The notes under the pieces: model-generated
The model's input: only the letters and a program-made list of their open reading frames with translations
Told to the model about the DNA's origin: nothing
The model's database searches: none
In this document: piece by piece, positions 45,473 to 53,996 of the stretch
How the letters are laid out: every line of letters starts with the position of its first letter
Position numbering within the stretch: the first letter of the stretch is position 1
Made by a program: the position numbers and the translations under genes
Assembly (NCBI RefSeq): GCF_001999765.1
Contig: NZ_KV908325.1
Span: 186,256-250,255, forward strand
Direction: 5' to 3'
Source of the DNA: Sinomonas mesophila
GTDB taxonomy: Bacteria > Actinomycetota > Actinomycetes > Actinomycetales > Micrococcaceae
Length of the DNA stretch: 64,000 bases

Positions 45473-46591
45473 TCAGGCGGAGACGAGGCCCCGCCAGTCC
45501 GGAGCGAGCGGGAGTCCGTGGGCTTCGGAGACGGAATGATGGGTCACGCGGCCGGCCGCGATGTTGAGGCCCGCGGCGAGCGCCGGGTCCTTCTCGAAGG
45601 CCGCGGCGACGCCGAGGTCCGCAAGCAGGACGCCGTAGCGCAGCGTGACGTTCGTCAGGGCATAGGTCGACGTGTTGGGGACCGCCCCGGGCATGTTCGC
45701 GACGCAGTAGAAGATCGAGTTGTGCACCCGGAATGTCGGGTCCTGATGCGTCGTCGGATGCGAGTCCTCGAAGCAGCCGCCCTGATCCACTGCGATGTCC
45801 ACGAGCACGCTGCCGGGCTTCATCCGGGCCACCAGCTCATTGGACACCAGCTTGGGCGCCTTGGCCCCCGGGATGAGGACCGAGCCGACCACGAGGTCCG
45901 CCTCGACGACCGACTTCTCGATCTCGTACTTGTTCGAGGCGACCGTCTTGAGCCTGCTGCCGTACAGCGCATCGAGCTCCTGGAGCCGTCCGATATTGAT
46001 GTCCAGGATCGTCACGTCCGCCCCGAGGCCCATCGCGACGACGGCGGCGTTGGTCCCGGCCACCCCCGCGCCGAGCACCACGACCTTGGCCGGGCGGACG
46101 CCGGGCACGCCGCCCAGGAGCACGCCCTTGCCGCCGGCCGGGGCCGTCAGCGCCTGCGCTCCGACCTGGACCGAGAGTCGGCCGGCGACCTCGGACATGG
46201 GGGCAAGCAGGGGCAGGCTGCGGCCGGACTGGACCGTCTCGTAGGCGATCGCGGTCACGCCGGACTTGAGCAGGGCACGGGTGAGCGCCGGTTCGGCGGC
46301 CAGGTGCAGGTACGTGAAGAGAATGAGGCCCTTGCGGAAATGGCCGTACTCGGCGGCGATCGGCTCCTTGACCTTCATGATCATGTCCGCCCGGGCCCAC
46401 ACGTCCGCGGCGTCCTCGACAAGCTCGGCGCCCGCGATCATGTACTCGTCGTCGCTGATGCCCGAGCCGAGGCCGGCTCCGCGCTCGACCAGCACGGTGT
46501 GGCCGTGCGCGTCGAACTCGTGGACCCCCGCGGCCGTGATGGCTACGCGGAACTCGTTGTTCTTGATCTCTTTGGGGACTCCAATGATCAC
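45473..46591 (-). CDS. ald: Alanine dehydrogenase
   Basis: 372 aa, the standard length. GVPKEIKNNEFRVAITAAGV (3-22), MKVKEPIAAEY with catalytic Lys (about 75), YLHLAAEPALT with catalytic His (about 96), NAD fold VVVLGAGVAGTNAAVVAMGL (about 170-190), SVLVDIAVDQGGCFEDSHPT and TLRYGVLLADLG. It interconverts L-alanine and pyruvate + NH3. GTG 46591 has CGGAG 7 nt upstream; longer in-frame starts look non-coding. It is divergent from the PucR regulator, the likely controller, and near a D-alanine/D-serine-type permease gene. Confidence 0.95.
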   Translation of the reverse strand: MIIGVPKEIKNNEFRVAITAAGVHEFDAHGHTVLVERGAGLGSGISDDEYMIAGAELVEDAADVWARADMIMKVKEPIAAEYGHFRKGLILFTYLHLAAEPALTRALLKSGVTAIAYETVQSGRSLPLLAPMSEVAGRLSVQVGAQALTAPAGGKGVLLGGVPGVRPAKVVVLGAGVAGTNAAVVAMGLGADVTILDINIGRLQELDALYGSRLKTVASNKYEIEKSVVEADLVVGSVLIPGAKAPKLVSNELVARMKPGSVLVDIAVDQGGCFEDSHPTTHQDPTFRVHNSIFYCVANMPGAVPNTSTYALTNVTLRYGVLLADLGVAAAFEKDPALAAGLNIAAGRVTHHSVSEAHGLPLAPDWRGLVSA

Positions 46592-46800
46592 TGCGGTCTC
46601 CGTTGCTTCCGTGGGGTTACGGCCGTCGTCCGGCCGGCCTGCGCGAGGGGCATCAGCCCGTGCCTCCAGCGTAGATCCGGTGTGAGGCGTGCCATACGGG
46701 CGCAGCCGACCGCCGACGGCGCGAGGCCCGGAAATCCGGGGATCCCGTCGTCGTGCGTCAGACAAGTGTCTGAGCGTGCAGCGGCAAATGTCGCCTCGTG

Positions 46801-46832
46801 TTGACGCGAGGGGGCCTCCGCGGACGTATGCT
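46801..46832 (+). promoter_or_regulatory. Promoter of PucR gene, probably leaderless
   Basis: TTGACG (46801-46806) and TATGCT (46827-46832), or ACGTAT with a 17-bp gap, lie so close to ATG 46840 that the transcript would begin at or within a few bases of the start. There is no SD before that ATG. Confidence 0.45.
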
Positions 46833-46839
46833 GAACGGC

Positions 46840-48036
46840 ATGCGGCACGGCGTCGAGGAACTGGTGGAAGAGGCGGCGGCCAAGCTGGGGCGGGGGCTGA
46901 GCGTCGAGGACCTCGACGGTGTGCTCATCGCGTACTCGTCCAACCAGCCCCAGGCGGACCCGGCGCGCGTGCGGTTCCTCCTGTCGAAGCGGCTCCCGCC
47001 GGACATCCAGGCGTGGCAGCTCTCGCACGGCATCGCGACCGCCGTGCGGCCCGTGACCGTCCCGGCGAACCCGACCCTCGGGATGTACGGGCGCGTGTGC
47101 GTGCCGCTGCTCGTGCGCGGCTTCCGGGTCGGCTACCTCTGGATCCTGCAGGGGCCCGAGGAGGACGGCTCGGCGGCGATCCTCGCGGCCCTGCCGACCG
47201 TGCGGCTCGAGCTCGAGCTGCTCGCGGGGCTGCTCCTGGAGTCCAACACCGCGGAGTCGGCGCACCGGCGCGGGCGCGAGGCGGAGTTCCTCGCCGCCGC
47301 CGCAGGAGACCGGAATGCGCAGGCTGCCATCTCGGGCTGGCGCGAGGTCCAGGGCCGCGCCCCGTGGCAGGTCGCCGTGCTCCTCGACCCCGAGGGCGTC
47401 ACCCCCGAGGACCCGCAGGCCGCGACCGTCGCGACGAGCACCGCCGCGATGCAGGCCACCGCCGGGATTGACCCAGCGCTGTTCACCGCTGGGACCGAGA
47501 CGCACGCCGTCGTGCTCTTCACTGCGACGAGCGCCCGGGCGAGCCACGCCGCCGTCCTGACGCACTACGAGCGGGAGCTCGCGAAGCGGTCGGGGCGGCC
47601 CGCCGGGCGCATCCTCGTGGGGATCAGCGAGCCATTCTCTGCCCTCAAAGGGCTGCCCGAGGCCGCGGCGCAGGCCAGGCTCGCGGCGCAGGCCGCGGCG
47701 GTGGATCCCGAGCTCGGCGAGCTCGTGGACGTGCGCAGCATCGGCGCCTACCAGCTCATGGGAGCGTTCGCTGCCGAGCCGACGAGCGTGTACTTCTCGC
47801 TGCTCGAGGCCGAGGACCGCAACGGCGAACTGCTGCCGGTGCTCGAGATGCTCTACGACAGCGACGGCGCCGTGCAGACCGTCGCGGACCGGCTGCACGT
47901 GCACCGCTCGACCGTGTACCATCGGCTCGCGCGCGTGCGGAAGGTGATCCGCGCCGAGCCGCTCTCGGGCCGCGTGCGGCAGGAGCTGCACCTCGCGCTC
48001 AAGGCCCGCCGCTGGGCGGGCCGCCCCCGGATCTGA
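46840..48036 (+). CDS. PucR family helix-turn-helix regulator
   Basis: 398 aa from ATG 46840. The N-terminal half contains a GAF-like sensor region (LSVEDLDGVLIAYSSNQPQA about 16-35; GRVCVPLLVRGFRVGYLWIL), then a GGDEF-like central domain, and the C-terminal HTH_30: MLYDSDGAVQTVADRLHVHR then STVYHRLARVRKV. PucR/CdaR-type regulators control purine, amino-acid or sugar-acid catabolism. Divergent from ald (250 bp apart), so an alanine-responsive role is plausible. Frames starting at 46798/46828 are possible but lack an SD. Confidence 0.85.
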   Translation: MRHGVEELVEEAAAKLGRGLSVEDLDGVLIAYSSNQPQADPARVRFLLSKRLPPDIQAWQLSHGIATAVRPVTVPANPTLGMYGRVCVPLLVRGFRVGYLWILQGPEEDGSAAILAALPTVRLELELLAGLLLESNTAESAHRRGREAEFLAAAAGDRNAQAAISGWREVQGRAPWQVAVLLDPEGVTPEDPQAATVATSTAAMQATAGIDPALFTAGTETHAVVLFTATSARASHAAVLTHYERELAKRSGRPAGRILVGISEPFSALKGLPEAAAQARLAAQAAAVDPELGELVDVRSIGAYQLMGAFAAEPTSVYFSLLEAEDRNGELLPVLEMLYDSDGAVQTVADRLHVHRSTVYHRLARVRKVIRAEPLSGRVRQELHLALKARRWAGRPRI

Positions 48037-48038
48037 GC

Positions 48039-48434
48039 TCAGTCCTCCCCGACGGCAGGCCCGCCCTTGCGCGAGCCCTTCTGGCCCGCGAGCCACGCGA
48101 GCACATCCTCGCGCCGGATCCGCCGGTGCGAGCCGCGGTACTCGACGGGCCACGTGCCGAGGTCGGTCAGCTTGCGCACGTAGGTGTGGCTCACGCCGGC
48201 GAGCTCGGCGGCCTGCGCGACGGTCAGGAGCGGCTCGGCGCTGCTCACCGTGACGGACTCCCCGCGCGCGAGCCGCGCTAGCAGGTCCTTCACCGCGGCG
48301 TCCGCCTCTGGGGCGAGGCGGTGCGCCGTTCCGTTGGCGAACACCGAGACGTCCTGCGCGGTCAGCGCCCGCCCGAGCGCGGCGGCCTCCTCGGGGGCCA
48401 GGGCGGGAGTCGTGCGCGGGGCGAATCTGCTCAT
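48039..48434 (-). CDS. Excisionase-like HTH protein (orphan antitoxin-type)
   Basis: 131 aa. C-terminal MerR/excisionase-like HTH: LLTVAQAAELAGVSHTYVRK (about 68-87), EYRGSHRRIRREDVLAWLAG. This is the DNA-binding antitoxin type usually encoded next to a PIN-domain toxin. No PIN gene is present on either side (PucR stop 2 bp away, repeats upstream), so it is an orphan regulator or a remnant pair. ATG 48434 without clear SD. Confidence 0.82.
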   Translation of the reverse strand: MSRFAPRTTPALAPEEAAALGRALTAQDVSVFANGTAHRLAPEADAAVKDLLARLARGESVTVSSAEPLLTVAQAAELAGVSHTYVRKLTDLGTWPVEYRGSHRRIRREDVLAWLAGQKGSRKGGPAVGED

Positions 48435-48496
48435 GCGCCCAGAGTAACCACAGGTCAGGTCGGTACGGACGACGGCGCGTGGTCGCCCCGCCGCTC

Positions 48497-48765
48497 AGGT
48501 CTCGGGTACGCATCTCGACGCCCTCCTGCCGTTCCTGGTACGGATCTCGACGCCGATCCGGCATTCCGGGTGCACTGGGGTTCGGATGGCCGACGGCGGG
48601 CCGCCGCCCATCGCCGTCGTCATCCCCGGAGGTAACGCCGACGGCGCGCGGCCGGCCCTGAGAGCCGGCCACGCGCCGTCGTACCCGCGATGCCAAATCC
48701 GGGGCGAGATCTGCACCCGAAACGGGGAAACCGCGTCGAGATGCGTACCCGAAACGGATGTGGGG
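48497..48765. repeat. GGTACGNATCTCGACG intergenic repeat region (copy 1)
   Basis: Unit CGGGTACGCATCTCGACG at about 48504-48521, TGGTACGGATCTCGACGCCG at 48537-48556 and inverted ends ACCCGAAACGGGGAAACCGC, CGTCGAGATGCGTACCCG at 48716-48754. A GACGGCGCGCGGCCGGC / GCCGGCCACGCGCCGTC hairpin stands inside. Fills the 333-bp gap between the HTH and permease genes; no gene seen. Confidence 0.85.
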
Positions 48766-48767
48766 GG

Positions 48768-50237
48768 CTAGGCGGTGACCTTGGCCTCCTCCTCGAGAAC
48801 CTCGCGGTGGTTGGCGATGCGCGCCTGATGCAGCGGGGAGCGCTTGACGATCTGCCACGCGACGAAGAGCACGGCGAACCAGATCGGCGTCACGAGCAGC
48901 GCCGTGAGCGTGTCCGGCTGCGTGGTCAGGGCCCAGACGAGGAAGCTGAAGAACGCGAACACGGCCCAGACCATCGCCCGGCCGCCGGGCATCTTGTACG
49001 TCGAGGCGGCGTGGAGCTCGGGGCGGCGCTTGAGGTAGACGAGGTAGCTCGCGAGGATGATCGACCACACGAACATGAAGCACACGGCCGAGACGGTCGT
49101 GACCATGTCGAACGCCGCGCCGATGCTCTTGCCCGCATAGAGGAGCACGACGCCGGAGAGCAGCAGGACGCAGGACAGGAACAGGGCGTTCTGCGGGACC
49201 TTGCGCGAGGAGAGCCTGCCGAAGACCGACGGCGCGTCGCCCTCCATCGCGAGGCCGAACACCATGCGCGAGGTCGAGTAGATGCCCGAGTTCGCGCTCG
49301 ACATCGCCGAGGTCAGGACTACGAGGTTGACGATCGTCGCGGCCGCGCCGAGGCCCGCGAGCGAGAACATGCCGATGAACGGCGAGTGCCCGGCCATGAA
49401 CTCGGTCCACGGCGTGACGGACATGAGGATGATGAGCGCGCCGATGTAGAACAGGCCCACGCGGACGGGGATGGCGTTGATGGCCTTGGGCAGGTTGTGC
49501 TCGGGGTTCTTCGTCTCGGCCGCGGCGGTGCCCACGAGCTCGATGCCCACGAACGCGAACACCGCGATCTGGAAGCCGGCCACGAAGCCCATGAACTCCT
49601 TGGGGAAGAAGCCACCGTGCTGCCACAGGTTGGAGAACGACGCCGTGCCCGCCGACGACGTGAAGCCCGAGAAGATCATGTACAGGCCGGTGCCGATGAG
49701 GGCCAGGATCGCGACGATCTTGATGAGCGCGAACCAGAACTCGACCTCGCCGAACGCCTTGACAGTGGGCAGGTTGAGGGCCAGGAGGATGAGGATCGTG
49801 GCGACGCCGGGGATCCACAGGGGGATGCCAGGCCACAGCTCGTTGGCGTAGCCAGCGATCGCGATGACATCCGCGACGCCCGTGACCACCCAGCAGAACC
49901 AGTACGTCCAGCCGGTGAAGAAGCTCGCCCACGGGCCGAGGAGGTCGCCCGCGAAGTCGCTGAAGGACTTGTAGTTGAGGTTGCTCAGAAGCAGCTCGCC
50001 CATGGCCCGCATGACGAAGAAGAGCATGAAGCCGATGACCATGTAGACGAAGATCACCGACGGCCCGGCCACCGAGATGGTCTTGCCGGAGCCCATGAAC
50101 AGTCCGGTGCCGATGGCGCCGCCGATCGCCAACAGCTGGATGTGCCGGTTGGACAGGCCGCGGGAGAGATGGGGCTCGTCGAGGTGGCTCGACGCTGAGC
50201 CGTCAGACGGGACCCTGGGGGTGTTGGGCGTAGTCAT
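48768..50237 (-). CDS. Amino acid permease (APC family, D-Ala/D-Ser/Gly or aromatic type)
   Basis: 489 aa with about 12 TM helices. TM1 signature NRHIQLLAIGGAIGTGLFMG (about 31-50), VMRAMGELLLSN, KNPEHNLPKAINAIPVR (loop of the family) and STSRMVFGLAMEGDAP. These match the AAT subfamily (CycA, ProY, PheP, LysP). The alanine dehydrogenase and PucR genes lie close by, so uptake of alanine or a D-amino acid is a good guess but not shown. GAAGGT upstream of ATG 50237. The N-terminal tail (residues 1-28) is Ser/Asp-rich. Confidence 0.9.
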   Translation of the reverse strand: MTTPNTPRVPSDGSASSHLDEPHLSRGLSNRHIQLLAIGGAIGTGLFMGSGKTISVAGPSVIFVYMVIGFMLFFVMRAMGELLLSNLNYKSFSDFAGDLLGPWASFFTGWTYWFCWVVTGVADVIAIAGYANELWPGIPLWIPGVATILILLALNLPTVKAFGEVEFWFALIKIVAILALIGTGLYMIFSGFTSSAGTASFSNLWQHGGFFPKEFMGFVAGFQIAVFAFVGIELVGTAAAETKNPEHNLPKAINAIPVRVGLFYIGALIILMSVTPWTEFMAGHSPFIGMFSLAGLGAAATIVNLVVLTSAMSSANSGIYSTSRMVFGLAMEGDAPSVFGRLSSRKVPQNALFLSCVLLLSGVVLLYAGKSIGAAFDMVTTVSAVCFMFVWSIILASYLVYLKRRPELHAASTYKMPGGRAMVWAVFAFFSFLVWALTTQPDTLTALLVTPIWFAVLFVAWQIVKRSPLHQARIANHREVLEEEAKVTA

Positions 50238-50466
50238 AGTGCACAGACCTTCACAGTGGTTTCTTCAAAATGTGATGCCCCTAACAGGGCCTCACCTAGG
50301 CTACAGCCCGTCGGATGTGGTCTTGACCATACAGAGTGTCTTGATGGTCGCGGCGATTGCGCGACAGATGTCGCACCGAATCGGCGTGGCGCGCATAAAT
50401 TAAGTTGTCGGACAAATTCTTGTGCAAGTAAGGTTGACGGTTGAAAGTTGTAGCAAGGAGAAAGTC

Positions 50467-50685
50467 ATGATCCACGGCCGACACCGCCATGACGCGCTGA
50501 CCGTCGTCGTCGACTCCGCGCGCGAGCTGGACTCCGCGCTGGATTCGGCCATCGGCACCCTCCAAGAGCGCGCCCTCGCCAACCCCTGCTGCGGCATCCT
50601 CGTCACCCGTGAGGAGCCCGGGCAGTACACGGTTGCCTTCGACGAAAGCGTCCCGTTCGGCGTCACGCACCAGCGCTGCACGTGA
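50467..50685 (+). CDS. Small hypothetical protein (72 aa)
   Basis: AAGGAG 6 nt before ATG 50467. MIHGRHRHDALTVVVDSARE then LDSALDSAIGTLQERALANP and CCGILVTREEPGQYTVAFDE. Beta-alpha-beta-like, with an adjacent Cys pair. A good terminator follows at 50699. No family recognised. It is divergent from the permease and shares a 229-bp intergenic region with it. Confidence 0.7.
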   Translation: MIHGRHRHDALTVVVDSARELDSALDSAIGTLQERALANPCCGILVTREEPGQYTVAFDESVPFGVTHQRCT

Positions 50686-50698
50686 GCCCAACGTAGGC

Positions 50699-50730
50699 AA
50701 GAGGCCCCCGGCTACAGCCGGGGGCCTCTT
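50699..50730 (+). terminator. Terminator after 72-aa protein gene
   Basis: AAGAGGCCCCCGGCT, ACA loop region, GCCGGGGGCCTCTT: 14-bp perfect stem followed by GCGTTCC. Confidence 0.9.
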
Positions 50731-50789
50731 GCGTTCCGTGCCGCGCTCCGTCTCGGGGTCTGGTGGCACCGTGTCGGGTGGCACTCTGT

Positions 50790-51002
50790 CGGGTACGCAT
50801 CTCGACGGGGATTCAGCGTTCCTGGTACGGATCTCGACGCCCAACGGGCATCTCGGGAACACTGCGATGCTGGCGGTGCCGGACGACGGCGTGCGGTCGC
50901 CTGGGGCGCCGCACGCCCGCCATCGTGCGTACCCGGAATGCGGAAAGTGCGTCGAGATCTGCACCCGAAACGGGGATTCCCCGTCGAGATGCGTACCCGG
51001 CC
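50790..51002. repeat. GGTACGNATCTCGACG intergenic repeat region (copy 2)
   Basis: CGGGTACGCATCTCGACGGG (50792-50811), CTGGTACGGATCTCGACGCC (50822-50841), then inverted GCGTCGAGATCTGCACCCG and CGTCGAGATGCGTACCCGG near 50952-51001. Organisation mirrors 48497-48765: two forward units, a spacer, two inverted units. Fills much of the gap upstream of the copper genes; no gene supported. Confidence 0.85.
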
Positions 51003-51075
51003 ACCCTTCGCCCCGACGTCCCAGAGGATGTGCTGAGGTTCCATACCCCGACCCCGGCGCCCACTCTTGCGGTGG

Positions 51076-51094
51076 TATACCCCCTGGGGGTATA
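51076..51094. promoter_or_regulatory. CsoR-type copper operator
   Basis: TATACCCCCTGGGGGTATA is a perfect palindrome of the CsoR/RcnR operator class (G/C tract flanked by TATA). It lies 98 bp upstream of the copper ATPase start. CsoR represses until Cu(I) binds. No csoR gene is in the window. Confidence 0.85.
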
Positions 51095-51192
51095 TTGGAC
51101 GTGCTGTCAGCGATGGAGGCGGTCCCGGGGCATCCCATTCACCGCCGATCGACCACAGCCCGTACGCATCCCCAGGGAAAGAAGGGGTCATC

Positions 51193-53427
51193 GTGAACGA
51201 GCACAGCGAACACCAGCACAGCGAACACGAACAGCACAGCCGCGTGGCCGAACACCACGCCGAGGCGGGGCACCAGCACGACGCCGGGCCCGCGCCGGAC
51301 CTCTCGGCCCACCTCCACGAGACGCGCGCCGACGCCCACGCCGTCCACACCCACGGCGAGCACGCGGGCCATTCCGTGGCGATGTTCCGCGACAGGTTCT
51401 GGCTCACGCTCGGCCTCACCGCCGTCGTCGTCCTCTTCAGCCCCATGGTGTGGCACCTCTTCGGCGCGATGCCGCCCATGTTCCCCGGCAGCGAGTGGAT
51501 CCCTCCGGTGCTCGGCACGGCCGTCTTCGTCTACGGCGGCGCCCCCTTCCTGACCGGCGGCCTGCGGGAGCTGCGCGAGCGCCAGCCCGGCATGATGCTC
51601 CTCATCTCGATGGCCATCACGGTCGCGTTCGTCGCCTCGTGGGCCACGAGCCTCGGGATCGGCGGCTTCGCCCTCGACTTCTGGTGGGAGCTCGCGCTCC
51701 TCGTGACCGTCATGCTCCTGGGGCACTGGCTCGAGATGCGCGCCCTCGGCGCCTCGCGCGGCGCGCTCGAGGCCCTCGCCGCGCTCCTGCCGGACGAGGC
51801 CGAGCGGATCACCTCCGCGGGGACCGAGACCGTTCCCGCGGCCGACCTCGCCCCCGGCGACCTCGTCCTCGTCCGCGCCGGCGGCCGCCTCCCCGCGGAC
51901 GGACGCATCGAGGAGGGCACCGCCGAGCTCGACGAGTCGATGATCACCGGCGAATCCAAGACCGTCACGCGTGGCCCGGGCGACGCCGTCGTGGCCGGCA
52001 CCGTCGCGACGGACACGAGCCTGCGCGTCCGCGTCGAGGCCGTGGGGGAAGCGACGGCGCTCGCAGGCATCCAGCGCATGGTCGCCGACGCGCAGGCCTC
52101 CTCGTCCCGCGCCCAGGCCCTCGCCGACCGGGCCGCGGCCTTCCTCTTCTACTTCGCGACCGCCGCGGGCGCGATCACGTTCGCCGCGTGGACCCTTCTC
52201 GGGAGCCTCCCCGACGCCGTGACGAGCAGCGTCACCGTCCTCGTCATCGCGTGCCCGCACGCCCTCGGCCTCGCGATCCCGCTCGTCATCGCCATCTCGA
52301 CCGAGAACGCGGCCCGGGGCGGCGTCCTCGTCAAGGACCGCCTCGCCCTCGAGCGCATGCGCACCGTCGACGCCGTCCTCTTCGACAAGACCGGGACGCT
52401 GACCAAGGGCGAGCCGGAGGTCGTCGGCGTCGCGGCGGCGGGTGTCGCCGCGGGCCGGCATGAGGGCGGCGGCCGGGGCGGCGCGCACGACGGCGGCGCG
52501 GGCGGTGACCTGCACGACGGCGACGCGGGCGACGCGGGCGACGGCGGGCTGCTCACCCTCGCGGCGGCTGTCGAATCCGACTCGGAGCATCCCGTGGCCC
52601 GGGCCATCGTCCGGGCAGCCCAAGACCGGGGGCTCGACGTGCCGGCCGCGACGGGCTTCGAGGCCAGCTCGGGCCGGGGGGTCCGCGCCCGGATCGGGGG
52701 CGAGACCGTCCACGTCGGCGGCCCCGCGCTCCTGGCCGAGCTGGGGCTTGAGTCGCCTGCGGAGCTGCGCGACGCCGTCGGCGGCTGGGAGTCCCGCGGC
52801 GCCTCGGTGCTCCATGTGGTCCGCGACGGCCGGGTGGCCGGCGCGATCGCCCTCGAGGACTCGATCCGCGAGGAGTCGCGTGTCGCCGTCACGACGCTCC
52901 AGCGCCTGGGGATCCGGGTCGCGATGATCACCGGCGACGCGCAGGAGGTCGCCGATGCCGTCGCGGCAGACCTCGGCATCGACGAGGTCTTCGCCCAGGT
53001 CCTGCCGCAGGACAAGGACCGCAAGGTCGCAGAGCTGCAGGGCCGCGGGCTCACCGTCGCGATGGTCGGCGATGGCGTCAACGACGCCCCGGCACTCGCC
53101 CGGGCCGACGTCGGCATCGCGATCGGCGCGGGAACAGACGTCGCCATCGAGTCCGCCGGTGTCGTCCTCGCGGGCAGCGACCCGCGCTCGGTCGTGTCCG
53201 TCGTCGAGCTCTCCCGGGCGAGCTACCGCAAGATGTGGGAGAACCTCGCGTGGGCCACGGGCTACAACGTCGTCGCCGTGCCGCTCGCCGCAGGCGTCCT
53301 CGCCTTCGCCGGGATCACGCTGTCCCCGGCCGCGGGCGCCGTCCTGATGTCCGCCTCAACGATTCTGGTGGCGCTCAACGCCCAGCTCCTGCGGCGCCTC
53401 GACGTGGATCCGAGGCATGTCTCCTAG
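51193..53427 (+). CDS. copB: Copper-translocating P1B-type ATPase (CopB-like, CPH motif)
   Basis: 744 aa. N-terminal cytoplasmic tail is rich in His (HSEHQHSEHEQHSRVAEHH, about residues 3-22, and again to 65), a metal-binding segment. Eight TM helices; A-domain TGES (DESMITGESKTV), CPH in TM6 (VLVIACPHALGLAIP), phosphorylation Asp in FDKTGTLTKGEP, HP locus in SDSEHPVARA, MVGDGVNDAPAL and the TM8 MSASTILVALNAQLLRR. CPH marks the CopB/P1B-3 group of Cu export pumps. After DKTGTLTKG there is an unusual His/Gly/Asp-rich insertion of about 40 residues. GTG 51193 with AAGGGG upstream. Regulated by the CsoR-type site. Confidence 0.93.
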   Translation: MNEHSEHQHSEHEQHSRVAEHHAEAGHQHDAGPAPDLSAHLHETRADAHAVHTHGEHAGHSVAMFRDRFWLTLGLTAVVVLFSPMVWHLFGAMPPMFPGSEWIPPVLGTAVFVYGGAPFLTGGLRELRERQPGMMLLISMAITVAFVASWATSLGIGGFALDFWWELALLVTVMLLGHWLEMRALGASRGALEALAALLPDEAERITSAGTETVPAADLAPGDLVLVRAGGRLPADGRIEEGTAELDESMITGESKTVTRGPGDAVVAGTVATDTSLRVRVEAVGEATALAGIQRMVADAQASSSRAQALADRAAAFLFYFATAAGAITFAAWTLLGSLPDAVTSSVTVLVIACPHALGLAIPLVIAISTENAARGGVLVKDRLALERMRTVDAVLFDKTGTLTKGEPEVVGVAAAGVAAGRHEGGGRGGAHDGGAGGDLHDGDAGDAGDGGLLTLAAAVESDSEHPVARAIVRAAQDRGLDVPAATGFEASSGRGVRARIGGETVHVGGPALLAELGLESPAELRDAVGGWESRGASVLHVVRDGRVAGAIALEDSIREESRVAVTTLQRLGIRVAMITGDAQEVADAVAADLGIDEVFAQVLPQDKDRKVAELQGRGLTVAMVGDGVNDAPALARADVGIAIGAGTDVAIESAGVVLAGSDPRSVVSVVELSRASYRKMWENLAWATGYNVVAVPLAAGVLAFAGITLSPAAGAVLMSASTILVALNAQLLRRLDVDPRHVS

Positions 53428-53428
53428 C

Positions 53429-53950
53429 ATGGGGAGCGTGCGGAACGACACAACTCAGAGGCCGATGGGGCCGTTCGGGCCCTTGTCGGCCCGTGAGTTG
53501 TGCAGTTTCGTGCGCGTCGTCGCCGTCCTGGCCTTGGCCCTAGGACTCCTGGGCATGCATACGCTCGGCTCGGGCCAGGCGGCCCATGAGGCGGCCGCGG
53601 TCGCGACGCAGGGCGTCGGGCACGCCGCCGGAGGGCATGCCGCCGGAGGGCACGCCGCCACGCACGCCACCCATGGCGCTGGCCACTCCGGCGATGCGCG
53701 GCTCATGGCGCACGACAAGCGCCTCCGCGACGCTGGCCCAGACGCCACCTGCGTGCCCTCGGACCCCGGGGAGCACAGCGGCGCCCACTGCGTCCCCGCG
53801 CCCGGTGCGCTGGCCCCGGTGCCGCCCGCCGTCGTCGTGCTTGACCGCTCCGATGCCCTTCCGCCGCCGCCCGCCGCCGCCCCGCCGCGTTCCGTTCTGG
53901 CCCGTGCCCCGACGCCGGACCTCGTGGACCTCTCGGTCAGCCGGACGTGA
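53429..53950 (+). CDS. DUF6153-type His-rich signal-anchored protein
   Basis: 173 aa from ATG 53429 (GTG 53510 possible). After an unusual N-terminus, a hydrophobic segment VVAVLALALGLLGMHTLGSG (about 30-49) anchors or exports it. Then a His/Ala/Gly-rich part (GHAAGGHAAGGHAATHATHG) and HSGAHCVPAP; the tail is Pro-rich. Such proteins stand beside copper or DUF305 genes and probably bind metal outside the cell. The first 27 codons coincide with a repeat element (ACAACTC ... GAGTTGTGCAGTTTC), so the true start may be 53510. Confidence 0.72.
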   Translation: MGSVRNDTTQRPMGPFGPLSARELCSFVRVVAVLALALGLLGMHTLGSGQAAHEAAAVATQGVGHAAGGHAAGGHAATHATHGAGHSGDARLMAHDKRLRDAGPDATCVPSDPGEHSGAHCVPAPGALAPVPPAVVVLDRSDALPPPPAAAPPRSVLARAPTPDLVDLSVSRT

Positions 53951-53996
53951 CGGGGCCCGCCCCACCCACACCATTGGACTGACACGAGAGAAGACC

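Noticed and set aside
45472-45592. Possibility that the repeat array at 45330-45467 forms the C-terminus of alanine dehydrogenase
   Set aside because: The alanine dehydrogenase frame stops at 45473 after the usual length of 372 aa; the array is downstream.
46588-49932. A 1114-codon open frame on the minus strand
   Set aside because: It overlaps the PucR and permease genes in wrong frames and has random Arg/His/Gly/Pro-rich composition.
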